The notes under the pieces: model-generated | Told to the model about the DNA's origin: nothing | What the model saw: the letters and a program-made list of their open reading frames with translations, nothing else | The model's database searches: none | Assembly: GCF_000716445.1 (NCBI RefSeq) | Contig: NZ_JNWK01000042.1 | Location: 1-64,000 of the forward strand | DNA length: 64,000 nucleotides | Direction of reading: 5' to 3' | DNA from: Streptomyces wedmorensis | GTDB taxonomy: Bacteria; Actinomycetota; Actinomycetes; Streptomycetales; Streptomycetaceae | In this document: positions 55,075 to 63,621 of the stretch, piece by piece | How positions within the stretch are numbered: the first letter of the stretch is position 1 | Layout: every line of letters begins with the position of its first letter | Made by a program: the position numbers and the translations under genes

Positions 55075-56475
55075 ATGGCACCCGCCATTCCCGCCGCCAT
55101 GGAACGGCCGCACTTCATCGGCATCGGCGGTGCCGGAATGTCGGGCATCGCGAAGATCCTCGCCCAGCGCGGCGCCAAGGTCGCGGGCAGCGACGCCAAG
55201 GAGTCCCCGACCGCGGAGGCGCTGCGGGCACTGGGCGTGACCGTGCACATCGGGCACGCGGCCGAGCACCTCGCGGACGACGCCTCGGCCGTCGTCGTCT
55301 CCAGCGCGATCCGCGCCGACAACCCGGAGCTGGCCCGCGCCGCCGAGCTCGGCATCCCGGTGGTGCACCGCTCCGACGCGCTCGCCTCCCTCATGGACGG
55401 GCTGCGCGCGATCGCCGTCGCCGGTACGCACGGCAAGACGACGACCACCTCGATGCTGGCCGTCGCACTCACCGAGCTCGGCCTCGACCCGTCGTACGCC
55501 ATCGGGGGCGACCTCGCGGGCCCCGGCACCAACGCCGCGCACGGCGCCGGCGAGGTCTTCGTCGCCGAGGCCGACGAAAGCGACCGCAGCTTCCAGAAGT
55601 ACGACCCCGAGGTCGCGATCGTCCTCAACGTCGAGCTCGACCACCACGCGAACTACGCCTCCATGGACGAGATCTACGAGTCCTTCGAGGCCTTCACCGC
55701 CAAGATCCGCCCCGGCGGCACCCTGGTCGTCGGCGAGCACGCGGGCGCCCGCGAACTCGCCCGCAGGGTCGCGGACCGCGACGGCCTGGACATCGTGACC
55801 GTCGGCGAGTCCGCGGACTCCGACGCCCGCATCCTCAAGATCGTCCCGAACGGGATGAAGAGCGAGGTGACCGTCGCCCTCGACGGCGCCGAGCACACCT
55901 TCACCGTCTCCGTCCCCGGCCGCCACTACGCCCACAACGCCGCCGCGGCCCTCGCCGCCGGCGCCCGCGTCGGCATCGACCCGGCCGAGCTCGCCCAGGC
56001 CCTCACCGCCTACACCGGCGTCGGCCGCCGCCTCCAGCTCAAGGGCGAGGCCAACGGCGTCCAGGTCATCGACTCGTACGCGCACCACCCCACCGAGATG
56101 ACCGCCGACCTGGAGGCCATGCGCGGCGCCGCCGGAGCCTCCCGCCTCCTGGTCGTCTTCCAGCCCCACCTGTTCTCCCGCACCCAGGAGCTGGGCAAGG
56201 AGATGGGCGACGCGCTGGCCCTCGCCGACGGCTCCGTCGTCCTCGACATCTACCCGGCCCGCGAGGACCCGATCCCGGGCATCACCAGCGACCTGATCAT
56301 CACGGCGGCCCGCGCCGCGGGCGCCGACGTGACGGCCGTCCACGACAAGGCCACCGTCCCCGACGTGGTCGCGGGAATGGCCGGCCCCGGCGACCTCGTT
56401 CTCACGATGGGCGCGGGCGACGTCACGGACCTCGGTCCGAAGATCCTGGACCGCCTCGCCCGCCCGTCGAGCTGA
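55075..56475 (+). CDS. murC: UDP-N-acetylmuramate--L-alanine ligase
   Basis: A 466-residue Mur ligase that adds L-alanine to UDP-MurNAc in peptidoglycan synthesis. The N-terminal domain begins HFIGIGGAGMSGIAKIL, the ATP loop is AGTHGKTTTTSML, and the central domain carries VAEADESDRSF and NVELDHH. The C-terminal domain has DSYAHHPTEM and VVFQPHLFSRT, diagnostic for MurC. It lies outside the main division and cell-wall cluster, as in other streptomycetes. ATG at 55075 follows GGGGAGAG. msrB follows after 17 bases. Confidence 0.96.
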   Translation: MAPAIPAAMERPHFIGIGGAGMSGIAKILAQRGAKVAGSDAKESPTAEALRALGVTVHIGHAAEHLADDASAVVVSSAIRADNPELARAAELGIPVVHRSDALASLMDGLRAIAVAGTHGKTTTTSMLAVALTELGLDPSYAIGGDLAGPGTNAAHGAGEVFVAEADESDRSFQKYDPEVAIVLNVELDHHANYASMDEIYESFEAFTAKIRPGGTLVVGEHAGARELARRVADRDGLDIVTVGESADSDARILKIVPNGMKSEVTVALDGAEHTFTVSVPGRHYAHNAAAALAAGARVGIDPAELAQALTAYTGVGRRLQLKGEANGVQVIDSYAHHPTEMTADLEAMRGAAGASRLLVVFQPHLFSRTQELGKEMGDALALADGSVVLDIYPAREDPIPGITSDLIITAARAAGADVTAVHDKATVPDVVAGMAGPGDLVLTMGAGDVTDLGPKILDRLARPSS

Positions 56476-56492
56476 ACAGAGGGAGCGGAACG

Positions 56493-56900
56493 ATGGCGTA
56501 CGAGGTCGAGAAGACCGACGAGGAATGGCAGGCGCAGCTGACCCCGTCGGAGTACCAGGTGCTCCGGCTGGCCGGCACGGAGCCCGCCTTCCGCGGTGAG
56601 TACACGGACACGAAGACCCAGGGCGTCTACTCCTGCCGCGCCTGCGGAGCGGAGCTCTTCACCTCGAACGAGAAGTTCGAGTCCCACTGCGGCTGGCCGT
56701 CCTTCTTCGACCCGAAGGACACCGAGGCCGTCGAGCTGATCGCCGACACCTCCCACGGCATGGTCCGCACCGAGGTCCGCTGCGCCCGCTGCGGCTCCCA
56801 CCTGGGCCACGTCTTCGAGGGCGAGGGCTACCCCACCCCGACGGACCAGCGCTACTGCATCAACTCCATCTCGCTGCGGCTGGACCCGAGCGAGGGCTGA
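56493..56900 (+). CDS. msrB: Peptide-methionine (R)-S-oxide reductase
   Basis: A 135-residue repair enzyme that reduces methionine-R-sulfoxide in proteins. Zinc-binding CxxC pairs are in SCRACGAE and RCARCGSH, the substrate pocket is in CGWPSFFD, and the catalytic cysteine is in RYCINSISL. It is likely cotranscribed with murC. Confidence 0.96.
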   Translation: MAYEVEKTDEEWQAQLTPSEYQVLRLAGTEPAFRGEYTDTKTQGVYSCRACGAELFTSNEKFESHCGWPSFFDPKDTEAVELIADTSHGMVRTEVRCARCGSHLGHVFEGEGYPTPTDQRYCINSISLRLDPSEG

Positions 56901-56920
56901 CGCCGGGGAGAGCGGTCCTC

Positions 56921-57394
56921 GTGCCGCGCATGGAGACCGCGCAGGACGTCGACGCCTGGTTCGGGGAGCACGGATGGTTCCCCGGCCGGGACGTCGCCGG
57001 CCTGTTGCCGGCGATGCTCGCGGAGGTCATGGAGGACGCCCGGGAGAAGGGGTTTCCGCTGGAGCCGTTCGGCGCCGCCGGGGACTTCCTCACCGAGCAC
57101 GCGGGACTCCGGCTGACCATCGACGCCGGGCGCGGCGACCACCTGCACCTCACCCCCGCGCTGCTGTGGCATTCGACCGCCGGTGCCATCGCCGAACTGA
57201 GCCACCACCTCGGCGTGCGGCTGTTTCCCGTCGGCTGGGACTCGTCGGAGGGATCACCCGTCGTCATCGACGAGCGGGGCCGGTTCTTCTACCTGCACCA
57301 CACCGGTGACTACTACATGGGTGCCGACAAGCACGAGGCGATGATCGCCCTGGCCCACGCGCCCATGCGGGACGCGGAGGACCTCTACGTCTGA
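56921..57394 (+). CDS. SUKH-3 domain immunity-type protein
   Basis: A 157-residue protein with the SUKH-3 pattern: an N-terminal helix pair, a central (LRLTIDAGRGDHLHLTP) sheet, then LGVRLFPVGWDSSEGSPVVIDERGRFFYLHHTGDYYMGAD. SUKH proteins neutralise contact-dependent and polymorphic toxins. No intact toxin gene is adjacent; a frameshifted gene follows, and a toxin remnant lies 4 kb away. GTG at 56921 is used; ATG at 56930 is possible. Confidence 0.82.
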   Translation: MPRMETAQDVDAWFGEHGWFPGRDVAGLLPAMLAEVMEDAREKGFPLEPFGAAGDFLTEHAGLRLTIDAGRGDHLHLTPALLWHSTAGAIAELSHHLGVRLFPVGWDSSEGSPVVIDERGRFFYLHHTGDYYMGADKHEAMIALAHAPMRDAEDLYV

Positions 57395-57476
57395 CCTGGT
57401 GCCCGGTACGGCGGCCTCGGCGCTCGTCCACGGCAGCGTCACGGCCACCGGTCCGATCCGCGTACCCTCCGCTCGT

Positions 57477-57771
57477 ATGAAGGATCTCGGCAGTCAGGTC
57501 GCGTGCTGGGGCACCGTCGGCGTGGGCAAGACGTTCACTCACCCGGTGGACTTCGGATGGCTGGCGGCGATACGCCGCCCACGCCCGGGAGTTCGGCACC
57601 CCGTACGGCGTGTTCGCCACCGATGACGGTGCCGTGTGCCGGCACCACGACATCGCACACCTCCACGCGCTCCTGTCGGACTTCGACGTGGTGCGGGAGC
57701 GCCGCCTCGACGTCGCCACCATGAACGGCAACCGCTCGGGGGCGGTGCAGCTGCCGGCCCGCAAGCGCTGA
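57477..57771 (+). pseudogene. Frameshifted small gene downstream of the SUKH-3 gene
   Basis: Frame one reads MKDLGSQVACWGTVGVGKTF then THPVDFGW and goes off into Arg/Pro-rich shadow code. One base later, a second frame reads RYAAHAREFGTPYGVFATDD and then AVCRHHDIAHLHALLSDFDVV to a normal TGA at 57769. The second frame has no start codon upstream because a stop lies at 57478-57480. A single-base change near 57555-57575 would join the halves into a protein of about 97 residues. It is either a broken partner of the SUKH-3 gene or a sequencing error. No family is recognised. Confidence 0.55.
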
Positions 57772-57837
57772 GCGCGGGCGACCGGCTCAGGTCACCGCCT
57801 TCGTGCGAGCCCGGAACCCGCGGGTCGGAGCGGCGGG

Positions 57838-58623
57838 TCAGTGGACCGAGAAGCCGCCGTCCACGAAGAGGGACTGGCCGGTGACGTACGCGGAGGAGCG
57901 GCTCGCCAGGAAGACGGCGGCGCCGGCGAAGTCGTCGGCGAGACCGTTGCGGCCGACCATGGTGCGGGCGGCGAGGGCGGCGACCTTCTCGGGGTCGGAG
58001 GAGAGACGGCGGTTGAGGGCGGTCATGACGAAGCCGGGGACCAGGGTGTTGGCGGTGACGCCGTACGGGGACCAGGCCTCGGCCTGGGAGCGGGCGAGGG
58101 ATTCCAGGGCGCCCTTGGAGACCCCGTACGCGCCGCTCTGGACGAAGGCGCGGTGCGCCTGCTGGGACGTGATGTGGATGATGCGGCCGAAGCCGCGCTC
58201 GGCCATGCCGGGACCGAAGCGCTGACCGAGGAGGAACGGGGCCTCCAGGTTCACGGTCATCGTGGTGTCCCAGACCTCCTCGCCCAGCTCGCCGAAGGGC
58301 GGACGGAGGTTGATGCCGGCGGAGTTGACCAGGATGTCCGGCTCGCCGAAGACCGCCGCGGCCGCCTCGGCCCCGGCCTTGATGCCCTCGCGGGTGCTCA
58401 GGTCGGCGCTCACCCAGGCCGCCCGGCAGCCGTCGGCCGTCAACTCGTCGACGGTCGCGACGAGTTCCACCTCCTTGCGGGCCACGACCACGACGCTCGC
58501 CCCGGCGCGGGCCAGAGCGCCGGCGATGGCCTTGCCGATGCCCGAACTGCCGCCCGTGACGAGGGCCGTGCGCCCTTCGAGGGAGAACAGCCCGGAGAGG
58601 TAGCCACCGGGGGTGGTGCTCAT
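57838..58623 (-). CDS. SDR-family oxidoreductase
   Basis: A 261-residue classical short-chain dehydrogenase. The cofactor motif is VTGGSSGIGKAI, NSAG is present, and the catalytic residues are the serine in HITSQQ, with tyrosine and lysine in SGAYGVSKGAL. The end ASAYVTGQSLFVDGGFSVH (approximate) is typical of 3-oxoacyl-ACP reductase or gluconate/glucose dehydrogenase relatives. The substrate is unknown. ATG at 58623 is used; the gene is divergent from the TagC-like gene. Confidence 0.87.
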   Translation of the reverse strand: MSTTPGGYLSGLFSLEGRTALVTGGSSGIGKAIAGALARAGASVVVVARKEVELVATVDELTADGCRAAWVSADLSTREGIKAGAEAAAAVFGEPDILVNSAGINLRPPFGELGEEVWDTTMTVNLEAPFLLGQRFGPGMAERGFGRIIHITSQQAHRAFVQSGAYGVSKGALESLARSQAEAWSPYGVTANTLVPGFVMTALNRRLSSDPEKVAALAARTMVGRNGLADDFAGAAVFLASRSSAYVTGQSLFVDGGFSVH

Positions 58624-58753
58624 GGTGTCGCTCCTCGTGTCGTACGGCACCCGCCCGGCCAAGTGCGGTGGCGGGCGGATACACGCATCCTGGCACACGG
58701 CTCCCGGCGCACGGCCGCACCCGCCTCATGTGATGATCTTCTCTTCGCGATGA

Positions 58754-58770
58754 GGATCCCTCAGGGATCC
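58754..58770 (+). promoter_or_regulatory. Palindrome directly upstream of the TagC-like gene
   Basis: GGATCCCT-C-AGGGATCC is a perfect inverted repeat with eight-base arms, ending 16 bases before the start codon, next to the GGGGGAGAGAG ribosome-binding site. It could be an operator or form a small 5'-UTR hairpin near the ribosome-binding site. Confidence 0.45.
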
Positions 58771-58786
58771 CGGGGGAGAGAGAACC

Positions 58787-60157
58787 ATGGCAAAGACGGA
58801 CGCCAACGGCGTCGACCTGTCCGGCGTCACCGGCAGGCTCATCCAGACCGTCGACCTCGTCAAGGGCCCGGCGCCGCAGGCGATCGCGACCGACACCCGC
58901 AACGGGTACGTCTTCGTGCTCCAGATGGAGAGCGGCAGCCAGGAGGACATCGAGCAGGGCAACATGCGGCTCAACCGCATCGACCGCACGACCGGCAAGG
59001 TCATCGACTCGATGCAGCTCAGGGGCTTCGGGCACGGCATCTCGATGGGCGTGGAGCCGCAGGGCACCGAGACGTACGTCTGGACCGAGGTCGGACCGCT
59101 GCACCTCAGCAAGAGGGCCGACGGCACGGTCAAGGCCGCCTTCGGCAAAGCCGTCACGCGGTTCCTCTACGAGGAGGACACCATCCTCGACGCGAACTCC
59201 CCGACGCTGCGGAAGTTCACGCCGCCCGGCAGCACCTCGGGCACCGGACCCTCGATCGACCCGGTGAACAACCTCCTGTGCGTCATGTACCACAAGAGCG
59301 GCAAGCGCACCTTCACCCGCTACGACCTCGCCGCGGCCGCCGCCGGCAACTGGGTCCCGGTCGGCACCACCTTCGTCATGCGGGACTGCGACGGTCTCCC
59401 CGCGACCTGCGTCGACGAGGAGACGACCCCCGCCGTGCCGTCGCCCTACCCCCTGGAGGCCAAGCTCACCTCCCAGGGCTTCACCGTCCTGGGCGACGTC
59501 CTCTACTGGTACCAGTGGGCGCCGTACGTCTACGACGAGGACCCGGCGACACTCCCCGTCGACGGCTTCCCGGGCATCGCCTTCCTCACCTCGTACTCGT
59601 GGACCACCGGCGAGCGGTTCGACCGGCAGGTCGTCACCAGCGCCGACGGCCTCACCCGGCGCGAGCCCGAGGGCGCCGCCATCGAGGTCGACCCCGCGAC
59701 CGGCGAGAACCGCCTGCTGTTCGGCTTCAGCAACACCGTCCCCGGCACGACGAGTTCGCGCGACGTCACCATCAGCTGGTACCCGACGAAGCCCGCCGTC
59801 GACGGCGTCAAGGTCCTCGCCGACTGGGAGGACCTGGCCCTCGAACCCGGCATCACGCCCGGGGCCCAGCCCCCGCGCGGCCGCCTGATCGCCCTCGCCG
59901 GCACCACCTACCTCCAGCTGCGCGGCACCCTCACCTGCACCCCCGGCCTCACCGCGGACAGCAAGATCGCGACCCTTCCGCACCGGCTGCGCCCCACCCA
60001 CCCGACCCGCGCGAACGTGCCGCGCAACAACAACACCGGACGCTGCGTGTGCCGCGTCGAGGCGAACATCTCCGGCGCGCTCACGGCGTACGGCCCCACC
60101 AGCGACAACGCCGTCACCTGGATCGACCTCGACGGCTTCTCCGTCGCCTGGCGATGA
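58787..60157 (+). CDS. TagC/phage-receptor-binding-type propeller protein
   Basis: A 456-residue protein. Residues about 15-345 have the repeating blade pattern of the P68 RBP/TagC-like beta-propeller (APQAIATDTRNGYVFVLQ, HGISMGVEPQGTETYVWTE), a fold shared by teichoic-acid protein C and phage tail receptor-binding proteins. A second domain (about 350-456, WEDLALEPGITPG to WIDLDGFSVAWR) is repeated in the next ORF. There is no signal peptide and no phage gene nearby. Many streptomycetes have this as a lone gene, often annotated as a phage baseplate protein. The TGA overlaps the next ATG (ATGA). Confidence 0.75.
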   Translation: MAKTDANGVDLSGVTGRLIQTVDLVKGPAPQAIATDTRNGYVFVLQMESGSQEDIEQGNMRLNRIDRTTGKVIDSMQLRGFGHGISMGVEPQGTETYVWTEVGPLHLSKRADGTVKAAFGKAVTRFLYEEDTILDANSPTLRKFTPPGSTSGTGPSIDPVNNLLCVMYHKSGKRTFTRYDLAAAAAGNWVPVGTTFVMRDCDGLPATCVDEETTPAVPSPYPLEAKLTSQGFTVLGDVLYWYQWAPYVYDEDPATLPVDGFPGIAFLTSYSWTTGERFDRQVVTSADGLTRREPEGAAIEVDPATGENRLLFGFSNTVPGTTSSRDVTISWYPTKPAVDGVKVLADWEDLALEPGITPGAQPPRGRLIALAGTTYLQLRGTLTCTPGLTADSKIATLPHRLRPTHPTRANVPRNNNTGRCVCRVEANISGALTAYGPTSDNAVTWIDLDGFSVAWR

Positions 60158-60627
60158 ACCCCCGCCCGGCCGCCGCCCCCCCACACCCACCCCCCCCCCC
60201 CACCCCACCCCGAGGGTCGACCCTGACCCAACGCACCACCAACCCCCCCCCCCCGCTCCCCCCGGGCCCCCCCGCCCCCTGCCAGACCGTCGTCGACTGG
60301 ACGCCGATCGCCCTGGAGCCGGACGTACAGAACGACCCCCTGTCCCCGGCCGAGGCCCGCGTGATCCGCCTCGCCGGCACGGAGTTCCTCCAGCTGCGCG
60401 GCCTGATCACCTGCTCGTTCATCGCCGACGACAAGATCGGCACCCTGCCCGAGGCGCTCCGTCCGCCCAAGCTGACCCGCGGCGTCTGCCCCCGCAACAA
60501 CAGCCAGGGCGTCAACGCCCTCCGCGTCGAGGTCAACACGGCCGGCGCCGTCAACGTCCTCGGCCCCCAGTCGACGAACAAGGTCACCTGGATCCAGCTC
60601 GACAACTTCTCGTCCGTCATGCGCTGA
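60154..60627 (+). CDS. Orphan copy of the TagC-like C-terminal domain behind a Pro-rich, poly-C-coded linker
   Basis: A 157-residue ORF beginning at an ATG that overlaps the upstream stop. Residues 1-44 are low complexity (Pro/Thr). Residues about 45-157 (TVVDWTPIALEPDV to WIQLDNFSSVMR) are clearly homologous to the C-terminal domain of the preceding protein: both share the sequence order ALEP, IxLAGTxxLQLRG, T-L-C/I-T-C, KIxTLP, RLRP/ALRP, NN, VTWIxLDxFS. The linker is encoded by long C runs, so the frame depends on their length. It is translated only by coupling or if the tract length is in phase. Confidence 0.6.
   Translation: MNPRPAAAPPHPPPPPTPPRGSTLTQRTTNPPPPLPPGPPAPCQTVVDWTPIALEPDVQNDPLSPAEARVIRLAGTEFLQLRGLITCSFIADDKIGTLPEALRPPKLTRGVCPRNNSQGVNALRVEVNTAGAVNVLGPQSTNKVTWIQLDNFSSVMR
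60190..60273. repeat. Poly-C tracts (12 C twice, then shorter runs)
   Basis: Runs of 12 C at 60190-60201 and 12 C at 60243-60254 are followed by C6 at 60258-60263 and C7 at 60267-60273. All lie within the first 40 codons of the 60154 ORF. Homopolymers this long can slip during replication and are also a common place for sequencing error. Confidence 0.85.
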
Positions 60628-60635
60628 CACCGCGA

Positions 60636-61040
60636 TCAGGCGACCGACCCGCCCGCGTTGCGGATCATGCGGCGGAGCACCTTCAGCGTCGTCACGTAGT
60701 CGGCGTCCGCGATCCCCTCGTGGAGGGCGGCCCGGATCGCGGGCGCGTTGCGCTTGAGGTCGAGGCGCGCCCGCTCCCCCTCCTCGGTGAGCCACAGCCG
60801 GTCCTCTGTGTCCCGGGTCAGCCAGCCGCGCTCCACGAGCACCTCGGCCTCCACCGCCGGATCGTCCTCGGGCCGGATGCGGGAGGCCATGGCCTCCCGC
60901 AGCTCGGACACCGTCATCCCCTCGCCGTCGGGCGACAGGTCGTTCTCCGGCAGATTGCGCAGCAGCCAGTACCGGGGCTGCGTGCAGCCCTTCGCGACCT
61001 GCTGCTCCCGGGTGTACGCGATGAGCGCCTCGTGGGCCAA
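60636..61040 (-). CDS. MarR-like winged-helix regulator, probably 5'-truncated
   Basis: A 134-residue protein with a winged-helix core (GCTQPRYWLLRNLPENDLSPDGEGMTVSELREAM to VLVERGWLTRDTEDRLWLTEEGERARLDL) and a C-terminal helix (YVTTLKVLRRMIRNAGG). The first residue is a TTG inside the first helix (AHEALIAYTREQQ). Family members I recall have about 15-20 more residues before it, ending in YWxW. Nothing resembling them is found upstream, so the gene seems to have lost its start at about 61040. Confidence 0.7.
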   Translation of the reverse strand: MAHEALIAYTREQQVAKGCTQPRYWLLRNLPENDLSPDGEGMTVSELREAMASRIRPEDDPAVEAEVLVERGWLTRDTEDRLWLTEEGERARLDLKRNAPAIRAALHEGIADADYVTTLKVLRRMIRNAGGSVA

Positions 61041-61480
61041 CCCGGTCCGGTCACAGCTGGTTCCCGCTGTCCGGGTCCGAGGCGACCTTCGAATGGTTCC
61101 TCAAGGTCCGCACCGGGGCCGCCTGGGACCACAAGCCCAAGCTCAAGGCGATGATGCGCCTGCGCACCAGTCCCGACTTCTACTTCATCGTGCCCGGCAC
61201 CGGTGAAGAGGCGTACTACGACGTCCGGTCGAACGTGCGCTACGGCTTCGTCGGCATGGCGGCCGGGTTCAAGGCGAGCGACCTGGAGGAGGGTGCCGCC
61301 TCGGTGTTGCCCGGAGCCGGCAAAACCGACGCGGGTGACCGCGTCAGCGTCCGCCAGGGCATCGAGATGTTCAAGAAGTACGGCACGGGCATGACCCAGG
61401 AGCAGTTCCACCAGGGCATGCTCGACGCCGTCGCCGCCATGCGCGGCACGGATCAGGTCAAGCCCGCGATCGGCCCGTGA
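61025..61480 (+). pseudogene. C-terminal remnant of a type-44 polymorphic toxin
   Basis: The open frame resembles the Ntox44 (bacterial toxin 44) domain: TFEWFLKVRTGAAWDHKPKL, then PDFYFIVPGTGEEAYYDVRSNVRYGFVGMAAGF, then DRVSVRQGIEMFKKYGTGMTQEQFHQGMLDAV. The WDHKPKL and YDVRSNVRYGFVGMAAGF segments are family hallmarks. Type-44 domains are predicted to be C-terminal effector domains of large secreted proteins. Here the N-terminal delivery region is gone; the frame is closed by a stop at 61022-61024, and the first ATG is at 61151, inside the domain. It is probably a dead fragment or a toxin cassette left by rearrangement. Confidence 0.68.
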
Positions 61481-61503
61481 CCTCGGGTTCCGACCCGTGA
61501 GGC

Positions 61504-61530
61504 GGGGTGCGCTCACTGCGAGCGCACCCC
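61504..61530. terminator. Bidirectional terminator with T-rich tail
   Basis: GGGGTGCGCTC (61504-61514) and GAGCGCACCCC (61520-61530) form a perfect 11-bp stem with an ACTGC loop, followed by ACTTCTTCTCTT. It lies between the toxin remnant and the convergent EF-G paralogue. Confidence 0.88.
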
Positions 61531-61548
61531 ACTTCTTCTCTTGGTCCC

Positions 61549-63549
61549 CTACGGGGCGGGTGCGTACCCCGCCGGCCGGGTGGTGAACGTGCCCCGGCCC
61601 TGGGTGCGGCCGCGGAGACGGGACGCGTAGCCGAACAGTTCGACCAGCGGGACCGTGGCCGTCACCACGGCCGTACCGGAGCGGGTCGTGGAGTCCGTGA
61701 CCCGGCCACGGCGGGCCGCGAGGTCGCCGAGGACGGAGCCGACGGAGTCGGCGGGGACGGTCACCGTGACGTCGGCGACCGGCTCCAGGAGCGTCGTGAC
61801 GCTCGCGCGGAGCGCCTCGCGCAGCGCGAAGCGGCCCGCCGTGCGGAACGCCATCTCCGAGGAGTCCTTCGGGTGGGTGGCGCCGTCCGTGAGCGTGACG
61901 CGGACGCCCGTGACGGGGTGGCCGCCGAGAGGGCCCTCGACGAGGGCGTCGCGGCAGCCGGCCTCGACCGCGCGGACGTACTCCTGCGGGACGCGGCCGC
62001 CCGTGACGGTGGACGTGAACACGAACTCCTCTCCCTCCTGCGCGGGTTCGACATCGATGACGACGTGGGCGAACTGGCCCGCGCCGCCGTCCTGTTTGAC
62101 GTGGCGGTACAGCAGGCCGGAGACGCCCTTCGTCACCGTCTCGCGGTACGCGACCTGCGGGCGGCCGACCGTGACCTCAAGGCCCCGGTCGCGCCGGAGC
62201 TTCTCCACGGCGACCTCCAGATGGAGTTCGCCGAGACCGGACAGGACCGTCTGGCCCGTCTCCGGGTCGGACCGGACGACCAGCGACGGGTCCTCCTCCG
62301 TCATTCGGGCGAGGGCCGTCGCGAGGCGGCCCGTGTCCGTGCTGCGGCGGGCCTCTACGGCGACCGAGACGACGGGGTCGGCCGTCGACGGGGGTTCGAG
62401 GACGACCGGCGCGTCCGGGGCGCACAGCGTCGCCCCGGCGCGGACCGTCTTCGGCCCGACGACGGCGACGATGTCACCGGCGCGCGCCTCGTCGACCTCG
62501 GTCGCCCGGTCGGCCTGGACGCGCAGGATGCGGGCGATCCGCTCCGTGCGTCCGGCGGTCGTGTCCAGCACGGTGTCCCCCTTTCCGATCGTGCCCGCGT
62601 AGACGCGGACATAGGTCATGCGGCCGGTGGCGGTCGCGCTCACCTTGAACGCGAGCGCCGTGAACGGGGCCCCCGGGTCCGCCGGGACCTCGCCGCGCAC
62701 CGGCGGCATGTCCGACGGGGCCGGGAGGTACGCGACGACGGCGTCGAGCAGCGGCTCGATGCCCCGGTTGCGGTACGCCGAGCCGCACAGGACGACGACG
62801 GCCTCGCCGGAGAGGGTGAGGTCCCGGAGCGCGCCCGTGAGGGTCTCCGCGGTGAGCGCGCCGCGCTCGCAGAACTCCTCCAGGGCACCGGGATGCAGCT
62901 CCGCGACCGTCTCCTCCAGGCGTCGCCTGCGGTGCCGGGCCTCGTCCCGGAGGTCGTCCGGGACCGGCTCGTCGGTGTAGGTGTCGGCGCCGTCGGCCCA
63001 CACGTACGCCCGCGTGCGGACCAGGTCCACGACGCCGGTGAAGCCGTCCTCGCGCCCGATGGGGAGCTGGACGGGGAGCGGGACGGCGCCGAGGCGGGTA
63101 CGGATCGACTCGACGGCGGAGTCGAGCTCCGCGCCCGCGCGGTCCAGCTTGTTGACGAACGCGAGGCGCGGGACGCCGTGCCGGTCGGCCTGACGCCACA
63201 CCGTCTCGCTCTGCGGCTCGACGCCCGCGACGGCGTCGAAGACCGCGACGGCGCCGTCGAGGACACGCAGGGAGCGCTCGACCTCGTCGGAGAAGTCGAC
63301 GTGACCGGGCGTGTCGATCAGATTGATCCGGTGGCCCGCCCAGTCGCAGCTGACGGCCGCGGCGAAGATCGTGATGCCCCGGTCCCGCTCCTGCGGGTCG
63401 AAGTCGGTGACCGTCGTGCCGTCGTGGACCTCGCCGCGCTTGTGCGTCGCGCCGGTGAGGAACAGGATCCGCTCGGTGACGGTGGTCTTGCCGGCGTCGA
63501 CGTGGGCCAGGATGCCGAGGTTACGGATGACGGGAGTGGTGGTACGCAC
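61549..63549 (-). CDS. Elongation factor G paralogue (translational GTPase)
   Basis: A 666-residue GTPase of the EF-G superfamily. G motifs are [12 protein letters not shown] (G1), RGIT (G2), DTPGHVDF (G3) and NKLD (G4). Domain IV carries the [15 protein letters not shown] segment and the EF-G C-terminal region ([18 protein letters not shown]). It is about 35-40 residues shorter than housekeeping EF-G. Its isolation from rpsL/rpsG/tuf shows it is a secondary copy, such as EF-G2 or a ribosome-rescue/antibiotic-protection type. A short leader ORF lies upstream. Confidence 0.9.
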   Translation of the reverse strand: MRTTTPVIRNLGILAHVDAGKTTVTERILFLTGATHKRGEVHDGTTVTDFDPQERDRGITIFAAAVSCDWAGHRINLIDTPGHVDFSDEVERSLRVLDGAVAVFDAVAGVEPQSETVWRQADRHGVPRLAFVNKLDRAGAELDSAVESIRTRLGAVPLPVQLPIGREDGFTGVVDLVRTRAYVWADGADTYTDEPVPDDLRDEARHRRRRLEETVAELHPGALEEFCERGALTAETLTGALRDLTLSGEAVVVLCGSAYRNRGIEPLLDAVVAYLPAPSDMPPVRGEVPADPGAPFTALAFKVSATATGRMTYVRVYAGTIGKGDTVLDTTAGRTERIARILRVQADRATEVDEARAGDIVAVVGPKTVRAGATLCAPDAPVVLEPPSTADPVVSVAVEARRSTDTGRLATALARMTEEDPSLVVRSDPETGQTVLSGLGELHLEVAVEKLRRDRGLEVTVGRPQVAYRETVTKGVSGLLYRHVKQDGGAGQFAHVVIDVEPAQEGEEFVFTSTVTGGRVPQEYVRAVEAGCRDALVEGPLGGHPVTGVRVTLTDGATHPKDSSEMAFRTAGRFALREALRASVTTLLEPVADVTVTVPADSVGSVLGDLAARRGRVTDSTTRSGTAVVTATVPLVELFGYASRLRGRTQGRGTFTTRPAGYAPAP

Positions 63550-63621
63550 GGTGTCGTGCCTTTCGCTGCTGCGTGGAGACGGGGCAGCGCGATTCCCGGA
63601 CGGATCCCCGAAGGATCGGGA

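Noticed and set aside
57841..60627. A 928-residue fusion of SDR antisense, TagC shadow and the duplicated domain
   Set aside because: Only the last part (from 60154) is real coding; the rest is antisense or out of frame to supported genes.
58787..60627. Prophage tail region
   Set aside because: The receptor-type propeller protein stands alone; no capsid, tail-tube, lysis or integrase gene is in the window, and such lone genes are usual in streptomycetes.
61549..63549. OtrA/TetM-type tetracycline resistance protein
   Set aside because: Domain IV and the GTPase motifs are closer to EF-G (GIT effector region, [15 protein letters not shown]) than to OtrA as remembered; a resistance role is possible but not supported.
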